From: a virus
DNA: 31,882 nucleotides
Direction: 5' to 3' (one strand)
IMG/VR virus record: IMGVR_UViG_3300028008_001597
Location: 1 to 31,882 of that record
Under the pieces are notes generated by a model, which saw only the letters and a program-made list of their open reading frames with translations, was not told the DNA's origin and ran no database searches. Below are positions 1-6,274 of the stretch, in pieces. Position numbers and translations under genes: made by a program. How positions within the stretch are numbered: position 1 is the stretch's first letter; each line of letters starts with the position of its first letter.

Positions 1-1
1 T

Positions 2-529
2 TCGAAGGCTGCAACACCTATTGAAGATGTAAAAGAACTTAACAATGCAGATGTAGTAGTACTAGGGCAAACATATGTAACACATCAACCTAAAGTTGAT
101 ACATCAGAAGTTAAAGGTATTAGAGCAACAGCACAAAAGAATGCACAAGCAATTGACACATTCTTACAAGGCACAAAGGGTCTAAGCAATCCTGCACAAA
201 TTATCTATACATATGTTAACCATATGACACGCACACAACAATTAAAGAACATTGAGTCAGGGTTTTTTGATTGGCTAAGTACTTCAAAAGTAAGTCAAGG
301 ACAGCAAGAAAAATTAGCAGCAATGAATGAAGCTAATCCAAAATCAATACCTGCTATATTTGGACTTGTAAAACAGATTATGGCTGCAAAAGATCATATC
401 ATAGATCAACTAGACGATGCTAATGCAGATGTTAAGGCAACAACAAAAGGTGAGAAGGGCGGTGAAGGTTACGTAGCTCTTGGATCAAAGACTAAACTAG
501 TACCACGTACTAGATGGCAACCAAACTAA
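2..529 (+). CDS. Conserved phage protein, 5'-truncated by window edge
   Basis: The reading frame that ends at 529 is open all the way back to base 2, so the ATG at 224 is probably internal and the gene begins outside the window. The visible 175 residues are mostly helical and polar, with a segment near the C-terminus reading RTQQLKNIESGFFDWL. I do not recognise a catalytic motif. It sits just upstream (9 bases) of the gene at 539 and on the same strand as head/virion-type genes, so a structural or head-associated role is an inference from position only. It resembles conserved unknown proteins of T4-like marine phages from memory, without a named function. Confidence 0.75.
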   Translation, partial: SKAATPIEDVKELNNADVVVLGQTYVTHQPKVDTSEVKGIRATAQKNAQAIDTFLQGTKGLSNPAQIIYTYVNHMTRTQQLKNIESGFFDWLSTSKVSQGQQEKLAAMNEANPKSIPAIFGLVKQIMAAKDHIIDQLDDANADVKATTKGEKGGEGYVALGSKTKLVPRTRWQPN

Positions 530-538
530 GGAAGTAAA

Positions 539-922
539 ATGAAAATTAAACAGATTACAGAAGCACACGAAGCTTCGGCACAAGAAAGACAATTAGCAGA
601 CCTAGGTCGTAGACTTATGGACATCAGTGCAAAGATGCCAATGAAAGGCGCAACTGATGATGAGATTGCAAAGTCAAACAAAATGTCAGCATTAGGTGAT
701 GCACTAACACGCTTTGGAACATTATTTGGTCCTAAGAATGTAAAAGACATTATTAAAATTACTGGACTTGAGTCAGGTGAGATAGCAGAACTATTAGCAC
801 TAGCAAAGAAAAGTGCTCCTGTTAAGCAAGACGCACCATCAGCAGACGATAAAGACGATGATGAATTTGCAGCACCAAGTGATGACGAAATAGCACGTCA
901 GGCAGACAGAGCAGCTAGATAA
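539..922 (+). CDS. Putative head-internal protein with capsid-targeting-like N-terminus
   Basis: 127 residues, preceded by GGAAGT as a weak Shine-Dalgarno. The N-terminus MKIKQITEA resembles the capsid-targeting sequence of T4 internal proteins and contains I-T-E-A, which fits the T4 gp21 prohead protease rule (I/L-x-E before A/G). The middle is helical; the last 35 residues are Asp/Glu-rich (DDKDDDEF). No enzyme motif is visible. It ends one base before the next ATG (TAATATG). Function is unknown; packaging inside the head is an inference from the N-terminus and the neighbours. Confidence 0.7.
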   Translation: MKIKQITEAHEASAQERQLADLGRRLMDISAKMPMKGATDDEIAKSNKMSALGDALTRFGTLFGPKNVKDIIKITGLESGEIAELLALAKKSAPVKQDAPSADDKDDDEFAAPSDDEIARQADRAAR

Positions 923-923
923 T

Positions 924-1865
924 ATGACTGACAAGTTTACAGCAGCACAATGGGCAGAAATAGAAGGTGGTCACGAAATGACTCCGGCTAAAGAAGAACC
1001 ATATTCCTTTTTAAAAGACATACATGAATCACGTATGACTAAGGACAACGGTAGCTCACAGAAGCTAACGTATACTGATTGCGGTGAACGAGCATATCTA
1101 ACATTACTAGCACTAGAAGCAATGCGTAACTATCCAGACTTCAAAGCATATGTGCAACGTTATGCAAAGAAGACAGCAGGCTTCGAACTATACAAAATGT
1201 ATCGCATAATGGGAACTGACCTTTACAACTTCATTTACTTCCTTGTAGGGGACGGCAAAGCACAAGATAAACTTAAAGATCCTGATAGTGCAAGACGTAT
1301 GCGAGCTAAAACAAAATTACCAACAGCAGCTATTAATAGATACATTAGATCATTAGCAGCAGGCACGACACCTACACAAGTTAACAGCATGTTTATGGCA
1401 ATTGAAAGTGCAATAAACGTATCAAACGCTGATTATAAAGCCGTACGTAGGAGTTTAGCTAACTTTGGACGTCTAACTAAAGCAGAAAAGCGTTTAGTGT
1501 CTACACGCTTAATATTTGCTGTTAGAGCTAAACTACGTAGTTCAGATATTATAGAAGACTTTGAAAAGTTTGCATCAGTTAAGAACTTAGAAAAAGCAAG
1601 TGTAATTGATCCAGAACCAACAGTAAGCCGTCCTGACATTGCATCAAAGCCCGGCGACCTAGCACTATATAGATACCTAGTAGGCGACAAAAATTTAGCT
1701 CTTACTAAGAAGTTCTTAGAAGCAGCTAAAGATGGAAAAGCAGCAAGTGGTATGATGGTGCAAGCGTATTTGCCAGCTATTGAAATGATAGATGATATTG
1801 TACAAGGCGGCCCTGCAATGGTACAACAGCTAAGAGCCCTACATAAGAGAGCTAAAAGAAGCTGA
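924..1865 (+). CDS. Conserved hypothetical protein, likely virion-associated
   Basis: 313 residues, starting two bases after the previous stop, so probably translated by coupling. The protein is helical and basic overall, ends in HKRAKRS, and has no signal peptide, membrane segment or recognised catalytic motif. Residues around 40-110 (YTDCGERAYLTLLALEAM...) are the most aromatic part. It is the last gene before a GATAAATA late-type promoter at 1891. I do not recognise the family; position in the left-hand block suggests a structural or assembly role. Confidence 0.7.
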   Translation: MTDKFTAAQWAEIEGGHEMTPAKEEPYSFLKDIHESRMTKDNGSSQKLTYTDCGERAYLTLLALEAMRNYPDFKAYVQRYAKKTAGFELYKMYRIMGTDLYNFIYFLVGDGKAQDKLKDPDSARRMRAKTKLPTAAINRYIRSLAAGTTPTQVNSMFMAIESAINVSNADYKAVRRSLANFGRLTKAEKRLVSTRLIFAVRAKLRSSDIIEDFEKFASVKNLEKASVIDPEPTVSRPDIASKPGDLALYRYLVGDKNLALTKKFLEAAKDGKAASGMMVQAYLPAIEMIDDIVQGGPAMVQQLRALHKRAKRS

Positions 1866-1890
1866 TTAAACCTAATTTTAATCGTAAAAT

Positions 1891-1898
1891 GATAAATA
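1891..1898 (+). promoter_or_regulatory. T4-late-type promoter (GATAAATA)
   Basis: GATAAATA matches the T4 late promoter core TATAAATA at seven of eight bases and lies 55 bases before the start at 1954, between the stop of the upstream gene and a 5'-leader hairpin. No TTGACA is found at -35, as expected for late promoters. Confidence 0.6.
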
Positions 1899-1905
1899 CT
1901 TTATA

Positions 1906-1928
1906 CAAGTTAGAAGAGGTCTAACTTG
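1906..1928 (+). other. 5'-leader hairpin of the virion gene at 1954
   Basis: CAAGTTAGA and TCTAACTTG form a perfect 9-bp stem with a 5-base AGAGG loop, beginning within a few bases of the expected late transcription start. It lies well upstream of the AGGAG ribosome site and does not hide it. A 5'-stabilising hairpin is the simplest reading. Confidence 0.6.
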
Positions 1929-1953
1929 CCATTAGAACATAGGAGAATATAAA

Positions 1954-2268
1954 ATGGCTTCAGTAACAAAAACAAACGGCGTAAATGTAGTAGAAGGTAA
2001 CGGACTAGGTCCAGTAACACGCATTATTTCGCTATCAAAAGCAAACATCACAACAGCAGCAATTGCAGATCTTAACTCAGTAGTAGAAGCAATGACAGCT
2101 GGCGGTGTAAAAGGCACTGACGATGCAGTAAGCATTGCAGGTGTTGATCACACAGCAACAGGCGTTGCTCACGTTGCAGTACAAGGCACAGGCGTATTAA
2201 CACCTGGCGCAGACTACCGCGGTGTAACAGGCGTAACAGCAGCACTAGTTGCAACGTTTGAAGACTAA
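1954..2268 (+). CDS. Small virion structural protein (putative)
   Basis: 104 residues with a good AGGAG ribosome site. The sequence is rich in Ala, Thr, Val and Gly, has no charged clusters, and contains alternating short hydrophobic stretches suggesting beta structure. It has its own late-type promoter, a leader hairpin and a strong terminator at 2318-2350, so it forms a single-gene transcription unit. That arrangement fits an abundant virion protein. No homologous family is named with certainty; T4-like marine phages carry similar Ala/Thr-rich structural proteins. Confidence 0.65.
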   Translation: MASVTKTNGVNVVEGNGLGPVTRIISLSKANITTAAIADLNSVVEAMTAGGVKGTDDAVSIAGVDHTATGVAHVAVQGTGVLTPGADYRGVTGVTAALVATFED

Positions 2269-2317
2269 ATTCTAACTACCTTAGAATCGTGATTATGGCC
2301 GTAAGGCAGGCGTCACA

Positions 2318-2350
2318 CAAAGGGCTCACTTTTTAAGTGGGCCTTTTTTT
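2318..2350 (+). terminator. Rho-independent terminator
   Basis: An arm AAGGGCTCACTT pairs with AAGTGGGCCTT (one bulged G) and is followed directly by a run of seven T. It closes the transcription unit of the gene ending at 2268. Confidence 0.85.
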
Positions 2351-2355
2351 ATGAC

Positions 2356-2363
2356 TATAAGTA
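2356..2363 (+). promoter_or_regulatory. Late-type promoter variant abutting a start codon
   Basis: TATAAGTA differs from the T4 late consensus TATAAATA at one base and ends four bases before the ATG at 2368. No Shine-Dalgarno is visible between them, so a transcript from here would be nearly leaderless. Confidence 0.4.
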
Positions 2364-2367
2364 CAGT

Positions 2368-2763
2368 ATGCGTTTTAAATTACATACACTTGTAGACATA
2401 ACAGAAACTAATACTCGTAGAGGCGAAGACCCTATTGGGTATCGACAGCAACAAAACTATCTTACAGTTATGCAAACAATTGGTATGAGAGTTAATCCAA
2501 CATATATTAAAGCACCAAGTATAACAAACGAAGTACCTAGCAAACTAGGACTAGGATCAATGTTCAATACTAAACAAAAGGTATGGACATATGAATTTGA
2601 TATTGATTACGAAGGTGCTATAGATTTGTCTACACTAGTAAATGACTTTGATTTAATACCAATTATCACAAAGTTAAATGAAACAGCAAAGTTTGATAAT
2701 CCGCAATTTCTCACCAAAAACCTTGAGAAATCCAACATTATTTTCATGTTAATGGATAAATAA
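2368..2763 (+). CDS. Conserved T4-like marine phage protein, function unknown
   Basis: 131 residues beginning MRFKLHTLVDITETNTRRGEDP. From memory this matches a conserved small protein of T4-like cyanophages and pelagiphages that also carries a histidine/threonine-rich start and a QQQNYLTVMQTIGMR segment. No catalytic residues or membrane segments are evident. It follows the terminator at 2318-2350 and has no clear ribosome site, but a late-type -10 element lies immediately upstream. Role unknown; conservation in T4-like phages suggests assembly or baseplate use, which is an inference. Confidence 0.75.
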   Translation: MRFKLHTLVDITETNTRRGEDPIGYRQQQNYLTVMQTIGMRVNPTYIKAPSITNEVPSKLGLGSMFNTKQKVWTYEFDIDYEGAIDLSTLVNDFDLIPIITKLNETAKFDNPQFLTKNLEKSNIIFMLMDK

Positions 2764-2847
2764 TAATGTAGCGATAATAAAGCTACCAGGCACACTAAAT
2801 CAGAATACCAAGGCTAACTACGAGTTTACTTACAACGGAGAATAAGT

Positions 2848-3087
2848 GTGTCATCAAACGTAACAAAATTAGAAAGAGAATCATTAGAAGCGCATGTTGA
2901 TCTATGTGCTATACGCTACGAGCAACTAGACGAGCGTTTGTCTACAGTAGAAACAAAAATTGATACTCTACATACAGCAATACAATCCGGACAACAAAGC
3001 ATGACTAAAGTCATTGTTGGTGCCGCAGGCACAGTAGTAGCAGGTTTACTTTCAACCATTGTCGTTATATTAATGAAAGCCATCTAA
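2848..3087 (+). CDS. Coiled-coil plus C-terminal membrane segment protein
   Basis: 79 residues from a GTG start with ACGGAG seven bases upstream. Residues about 5-50 form an amphipathic helix or coiled coil (LDERLSTVETKIDTLHTAI), and residues about 57-78 form one hydrophobic membrane helix ending in MKAI. This shape is common among small phage membrane proteins, including some holin-like and haemolysin-XhlA-like proteins. A holin role is possible but no lysin is adjacent; the SleB-like enzyme lies 21 kb away. Confidence 0.65.
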   Translation: MSSNVTKLERESLEAHVDLCAIRYEQLDERLSTVETKIDTLHTAIQSGQQSMTKVIVGAAGTVVAGLLSTIVVILMKAI

Positions 3088-3092
3088 CTTAC

Positions 3093-3100
3093 GATAAATA
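3093..3100 (+). promoter_or_regulatory. Late-type promoter (GATAAATA) abutting a start codon
   Basis: GATAAATA ends five bases before the ATG at 3106, with no Shine-Dalgarno in the gap. The expected start of transcription would fall on or beside the ATG. Confidence 0.5.
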
Positions 3101-3105
3101 ACTAT

Positions 3106-3399
3106 ATGTTATTACGTGAGTTTTTTATTGACCCCATTGAAGAAGAATTAGACGAAGGACAAACTTGGGCCCGTTCAGGCAAAAAGGTTGTCCGCAAATA
3201 TCGTTGTTCCTCCGGTCCCCGAAAGAATCGAATTGTCGCTAAAATGCAACAATGTTTTGCCGCTCCTGATGTTAAGAAGCGTATGCAATTCAAAAAAGTT
3301 AAAGCACGTCTTGGTGGTCGAATGGCTCGCAAGGCAAAAAGAACTAAACGTATAAATCCAGCAAGTCGTAGAGTGCAAGCTCTAAACCGTAAGAGATAG
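3106..3399 (+). CDS. Very basic head protein candidate, paralogue A
   Basis: 97 residues. After an acidic N-terminus (MLLREFFIDPIEEELDEGQT) the protein turns strongly basic, with about a third Lys/Arg and a C-terminus of RRVQALNRKR. The N-terminus holds L-D-E-G, which matches the T4 prohead protease cleavage rule; cleavage there would leave an almost purely basic product. The core KKVVRKYRC...GPRKNRIVAKMQQC is shared with the next gene, including two cysteines separated by 15 residues and a TKR-NP-S motif near the end. DNA binding or packaging with the genome is the likely role (inference). No SD; see the promoter at 3093. Confidence 0.7.
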   Translation: MLLREFFIDPIEEELDEGQTWARSGKKVVRKYRCSSGPRKNRIVAKMQQCFAAPDVKKRMQFKKVKARLGGRMARKAKRTKRINPASRRVQALNRKR

Positions 3400-3403
3400 C
3401 ACC

Positions 3404-3769
3404 ATGTTATTGCGTGAGATGATCACAGAATGGGTATGTGGAGACTGCTATGCTGAACCATGTACATGTAGTGTCGAAGAAGGTGTAACAACTATCTTTG
3501 GTAAAAGTGGTAACAAAACTGTACGTAAGTATCGTTGCACAAGTGGTACACGTAAAGGACGTATTGTTGCAAAGCCAGCAACATGTAATGCTCCTAAGAA
3601 TGTAAAAGCGTCAAACACTCTCAAAAAGACTAGACGCTCTAAAGGCAAGACGATAAGTATTAAGAGTACACGTACAAAACGTACTAACCCAACAAGTAAG
3701 AGATTAACCAAGTTAAACATTGGCAGAAGAAGAATTAAGCCAAGAAATCGTAGAGGTGCAAGAATATGA
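3404..3769 (+). CDS. Very basic head protein candidate, paralogue B
   Basis: 121 residues, starting four bases after paralogue A. It begins MLLREMITE, close to the T4 capsid-targeting motif (QEFIAE in T4 internal proteins). Residues 12-22 contain a cysteine cluster CGDCYAEPCTC that could bind zinc. The core KTVRKYRC...GTRKGRIVAKPATC is homologous to paralogue A with the same cysteine spacing, and the last 50 residues are extremely rich in Lys and Arg. Tandem duplication is evident. The next gene overlaps its stop (ATGA-type overlap at 3766). Likely DNA-binding virion protein; not proven. Confidence 0.7.
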   Translation: MLLREMITEWVCGDCYAEPCTCSVEEGVTTIFGKSGNKTVRKYRCTSGTRKGRIVAKPATCNAPKNVKASNTLKKTRRSKGKTISIKSTRTKRTNPTSKRLTKLNIGRRRIKPRNRRGARI

Positions 3770-4005
3770 AAATGAACGAAATATTGTCTGAACAGGACGC
3801 AGTCCTACAAATTCAACAAGATGACGACAAAGAAACTGTCCTTATTGATCCAAAGACTAAGATTAAAACTACGGTTCCTAAAGACCCTAGCAAACCAGGC
3901 GCTATTGCAAAAGACGAGCGCGGCAACCTAACACTAGATACAAAAACAAAAGGTACAGTTGATCGTGGCATCAAGCCAGGCGACAACGTAACTGTAAAAA
4001 TTTAA
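3766..4005 (+). CDS. Small acidic protein with capsid-targeting-like start
   Basis: 79 residues, beginning MKMNEILSEQDA; L-S-E-Q partly fits the prohead protease rule. It overlaps the stop of paralogue B by four bases. The rest is polar with a repeated Lys/Asp/Thr pattern (DPKTKIKTTVPKDPSKPG) and ends in a beta-like GIKPGDNVTVKI. No recognised family. It belongs to the same compact cluster of small head-type genes. Confidence 0.65.
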   Translation: MKMNEILSEQDAVLQIQQDDDKETVLIDPKTKIKTTVPKDPSKPGAIAKDERGNLTLDTKTKGTVDRGIKPGDNVTVKI

Positions 4006-4203
4006 ATGAATATAAATGAGGTAGTCAAAAAAATATATATGACCAATGAAGAGAAGACTCTCTTGGATCAGTCTGACTTACCTCGCCCGCTCGGATCATT
4101 CCCAGAGCGAGAACAAACCATTATCAATAATCTAATTCGTAAAAGTATAATAAGTAAAGTACAGCACAATGGAACGATAATGGTGAAACGGAATGACGAC
4201 TGA
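4006..4203 (+). CDS. Small hypothetical protein
   Basis: 65 residues, starting directly after the preceding TAA with no separate ribosome site, so translational re-initiation is likely. Residues 20-60 look like a small helix-turn-helix-sized helical fold (LGSFPEREQTIINNLIRKSIISKV), but I cannot assign DNA binding. It overlaps the next gene by 11 bases. Confidence 0.6.
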   Translation: MNINEVVKKIYMTNEEKTLLDQSDLPRPLGSFPEREQTIINNLIRKSIISKVQHNGTIMVKRNDD

Positions 4204-4612
4204 CACTCTATTACATGACTTGGAAGAAATTGTTAACAAAGGACTTGAAGATAGTGCTATCCCTGTTGCACGAGGAAATAGCATACGAATCAAACATATT
4301 GTGGTTCGTAAGAGTCCTAAAGGCTATTTGATATACGATGCTAAAGAAAATAGGCAAATCGTAAGAACTGCATTCAAATCATCAGCAATTGCCATTGCAA
4401 AGAACCTAGCACAAGGTAACGACATTACTGATAAACTAATGGCATACGACGATGCTATGCTAAAACACTACAATGACGCAGTATTTTACAAACATTCTAT
4501 GAAAAAATCCAAAGATGAAGCGTCAAAACAGATTAGAGCAACACGTTTAGACGTATCTATGCAGGAATCATATAGATTACGCAGTCAGTTAGACCGTTTT
4601 ATTTTTTGTTAG
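4193..4612 (+). CDS. Conserved hypothetical phage protein
   Basis: 139 residues with an N-terminal helix (LLHDLEEIVNKGLEDSAIPV), a beta-rich middle (SIRIKHIVVRKSPKGYLIYDAKENRQIV) and a long C-terminal helix. No catalytic motif, signal or membrane segment is seen. It overlaps the gene before it and is followed by a GATAAATA late promoter at 4614. From memory, similar proteins occur in T4-like marine phages without a function. Confidence 0.65.
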   Translation: MTTDTLLHDLEEIVNKGLEDSAIPVARGNSIRIKHIVVRKSPKGYLIYDAKENRQIVRTAFKSSAIAIAKNLAQGNDITDKLMAYDDAMLKHYNDAVFYKHSMKKSKDEASKQIRATRLDVSMQESYRLRSQLDRFIFC

Positions 4613-4613
4613 T

Positions 4614-4621
4614 GATAAATA
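4614..4621 (+). promoter_or_regulatory. T4-late-type promoter (GATAAATA)
   Basis: GATAAATA lies 32 bases before the ATG at 4654, which has an AGGAAG ribosome site. The spacing suits a normal short leader. Confidence 0.6.
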
Positions 4622-4653
4622 TATTATAGAACACCTATCAACAGGAAGATACA

Positions 4654-5415
4654 ATGCAAATTAGAGAATTTTCAAAGCCGCTAACGGCAGCAAAACTAAA
4701 TGAAAGCCTAGCAAAACGCTTTGGCTCAAAAATAAACATCGATGAGTTTACAACTGAACAACTTCAAGATGTCCGTAACAAGTTACGCACTAAAGTATTC
4801 AATGTTGAAACAAACGAAGCATTTGATGCAGTTCAAAACAATGATCACAGCAAAAACAAATTGTTTTTAGATGTAGTAAACGCTGCACTAGATGAGCGTG
4901 ATGATGTAAGTGTTGCAATTGATGAAGCAATTGAATCGCTAAACGAAGGCGAAGAAGACAAAGCAGAGCTAGTAATGGCAGCTAAGGACATGGTTGATCG
5001 TGTTACTGGTTGGATGGAAGACACTGCTGAAATGCAAACTGAGTCAATGCTAGAACTTGCAGATGCTATCCGTGACGAAATGGGCAGTGAGCAAGCCGAA
5101 GCATTTACTGCAAGTGTTAAGCCTGCACTAGAAGCAATGTATGGTGTAATGGAAACAACACGCCAAACACTAACACAAGGTGTTGGTATGCTAACAGGCG
5201 AAGCTGAGCCAATGGATACAATGGGTGCAGAAGATCCAGGCATGGAAGATCCAGCAATGGAACCAACTGATGATATGGATGCAGCAGCTGAAGTACCAGT
5301 AGATGGTGAAGTAGAAGATGACTTTGGTGCAGCAGACGCAGCAGCCGGCGGTGAAGAACTAGGCGGACGTGAAAAGCGTGAAAGCAGAGATAATTCAAAA
5401 AAAAAGCTCAAATAA
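4654..5415 (+). CDS. Head-core-like acidic protein, frame-0 product of a slippery gene
   Basis: 253 residues. It begins MQIREFSKPLTAAKLNESLA, has a helical body (AELVMAAKDMVDRVTGWMED), then a low-complexity Glu/Ala/Met/Pro acidic stretch (about 185-240) and a basic end. This is the shape of a prohead core or scaffold-like protein that is conserved in T4-like marine phages. The frame stops at 5415 just after a run of nine A. The frame one base back stays open for another 109 codons and reads as protein (see 5406-5732). Either the A run is a site of -1 ribosomal frameshifting, or it carries a one-base sequence error. Confidence 0.75.
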   Translation: MQIREFSKPLTAAKLNESLAKRFGSKINIDEFTTEQLQDVRNKLRTKVFNVETNEAFDAVQNNDHSKNKLFLDVVNAALDERDDVSVAIDEAIESLNEGEEDKAELVMAAKDMVDRVTGWMEDTAEMQTESMLELADAIRDEMGSEQAEAFTASVKPALEAMYGVMETTRQTLTQGVGMLTGEAEPMDTMGAEDPGMEDPAMEPTDDMDAAAEVPVDGEVEDDFGAADAAAGGEELGGREKRESRDNSKKKLK

Positions 5416-5447
5416 TTGAAGCAGTAGATAGCACAGCCATCTACGCT
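5397..5447 (+). promoter_or_regulatory. Putative -1 programmed frameshift site with downstream stem
   Basis: Nine A at 5397-5405 followed by G give the heptamer A-AAA-AAG in the reading frame of the upstream gene, the same sequence used by Escherichia coli dnaX. Thirteen bases later a stem forms: AGC plus GTAGAT pair with ATCTAC plus GCT (one bulged A, 9-base loop). After a -1 slip the ribosome would read GCT at 5406 and continue to 5732. A ten-A run would give the same fusion, so homopolymer error is the main alternative. Confidence 0.55.
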
Positions 5448-5732
5448 ATATTGAGACAACAGAAAGCAGCCGGAGTGGCTGCTTTATCTATTAAAAAACT
5501 AGACAAATACATGCGCAATCAAGGCGAAGGCAACTTTGACTATGATAGTTTTAAAGTAATGTATGATGGAGATCCTAAGATACAACAACTAGTTACTAAC
5601 TTTGACCAAAACAAGATTGAGTTTAAACAAAGTGAAGTTGACGATGTTAACGTAGCAGGAAAACCTGGTCCTGAAGGCGATGCAGTTGGTGACATGGCAA
5701 AGAATGCCACGGACCTAGGCGCAGAGTTATAG
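5406..5732 (+). CDS. C-terminal extension of the head-core-like protein, or separate small gene
   Basis: The frame is open from 5394 to 5732, but its first usual start codon is a TTG at 5451 with no ribosome site. The protein-like sequence begins well before that, at AQIIEAVDSTAIYAILRQQK, so a TTG start would cut into apparently conserved sequence. Fusion by a -1 slip at 5400-5406 therefore explains it better. The product has a helical segment (AGVAALSIKKLDKYMR), a NFDYDSFKVMYDGDP segment and a Gly/Asp-rich tail. The stop codon lies inside the inverted repeat at 5729-5761. Function unknown. Confidence 0.55.
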   Translation, partial: AQIIEAVDSTAIYAILRQQKAAGVAALSIKKLDKYMRNQGEGNFDYDSFKVMYDGDPKIQQLVTNFDQNKIEFKQSEVDDVNVAGKPGPEGDAVGDMAKNATDLGAEL

Positions 5733-5779
5733 ACGTAAAATAACGTAGAATTTACGTCTATCTTAATAATAGACGTAAA
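5729..5779 (+). repeat. Three copies of ATAGACGTAAA, two of them as an inverted pair
   Basis: ATAGACGTAAA at 5729-5739 is perfectly inverted at 5751-5761 (11-bp arms, 11-base loop), and a third copy occurs directly at 5769-5779. The pair could fold as a hairpin over the upstream stop codon, but there is no T run. The third copy stands seven bases before a TATAAT, which would suit an activator or repressor box. Confidence 0.7.
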
Positions 5780-5786
5780 TCTTAAA

Positions 5787-5792
5787 TATAAT
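5787..5792 (+). promoter_or_regulatory. TATAAT -10 element before iscU
   Basis: Consensus TATAAT, 17 bases before the ATG at 5810. No TTGACA stands at -35; instead the ATAGACGTAAA box ends at 5779. This layout resembles an activator-dependent (middle-type) promoter, which is an inference. Confidence 0.4.
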
Positions 5793-5809
5793 TACACATA
5801 AGAGAAAGA

Positions 5810-6229
5810 ATGGCATATTCAGCTAAAGTAGTTCAGCGTTTTGAAGACGTTCTGAACAACCCACAAAGTCACGGCGTAGGACGCTTTGACCCTAACGATC
5901 CCAATATAGCAACAGGAATGACAGGAGCACCAGCGTGTGGCGATGTTATGAAACTTGATTTAAAAGTTAATCCTGATACAGATGTTATAGAGGACGTAAA
6001 GTTTAAAACATATGGTTGCGGTAGTGCAATAGCAAGTTCAACTATGTTTGTTGAAATGCTAAAAGGACTTACTATGACACAAGCATTAGAAATCAAAGAC
6101 AAAGATATTGCTGATGCATTAGAATTACCCCCAATTAAATTACATTGTTCTGTACTAGCAGAGGATTCAATTAAGAAAGCTCTAAAACACTGGGACGAAA
6201 AGAAAGCACACCGACAACATAACGGTTGA
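5810..6229 (+). CDS. iscU: IscU iron-sulfur cluster scaffold
   Basis: 139 residues, close to the usual ~128. All key scaffold features are present: Cys43 with Asp45 (ACGDVMKL), Cys70 (YGCGSAIASS), His112-Cys113 (LHCSVLAEDS), and the LPPIK motif at 106-110 that binds the HscA chaperone in bacteria. IscU holds nascent [2Fe-2S] clusters made with IscS and passes them to targets. The intact ligands and chaperone motif suggest it can work with host Isc machinery. No iscS, hscA or ferredoxin gene is nearby. The next gene is a Nfu-type carrier, so the two form a cluster-building pair. Family identity is certain from sequence; benefit to the phage is inference. Confidence 0.95.
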   Translation: MAYSAKVVQRFEDVLNNPQSHGVGRFDPNDPNIATGMTGAPACGDVMKLDLKVNPDTDVIEDVKFKTYGCGSAIASSTMFVEMLKGLTMTQALEIKDKDIADALELPPIKLHCSVLAEDSIKKALKHWDEKKAHRQHNG

Positions 6230-6254
6230 CAAAACACTTATTTGGTGTTATTAT
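6226..6254 (+). promoter_or_regulatory. Sigma70-like promoter for the nfu-like gene
   Basis: TTGACA (6226-6231), 17-base spacer, TATTAT (6249-6254). The -35 overlaps the iscU stop codon. Downstream is AGGAGA and the ATG at 6275. Confidence 0.7.
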
Positions 6255-6274
6255 TAATACTAATAGGAGAACTT

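Noticed and set aside
4845-5459. Long open frame of 204 codons on the minus strand
   Set aside because: It is antisense to the head-core-like gene, is Ser/Ala/Pro low-complexity, has no ribosome site and arises from the repetitive acidic codons of the plus strand.
6242-6274. TTG at 6242 as start of the nfu-like gene
   Set aside because: It falls inside the promoter between -35 and -10; the ATG at 6275 has AGGAGA at proper spacing.
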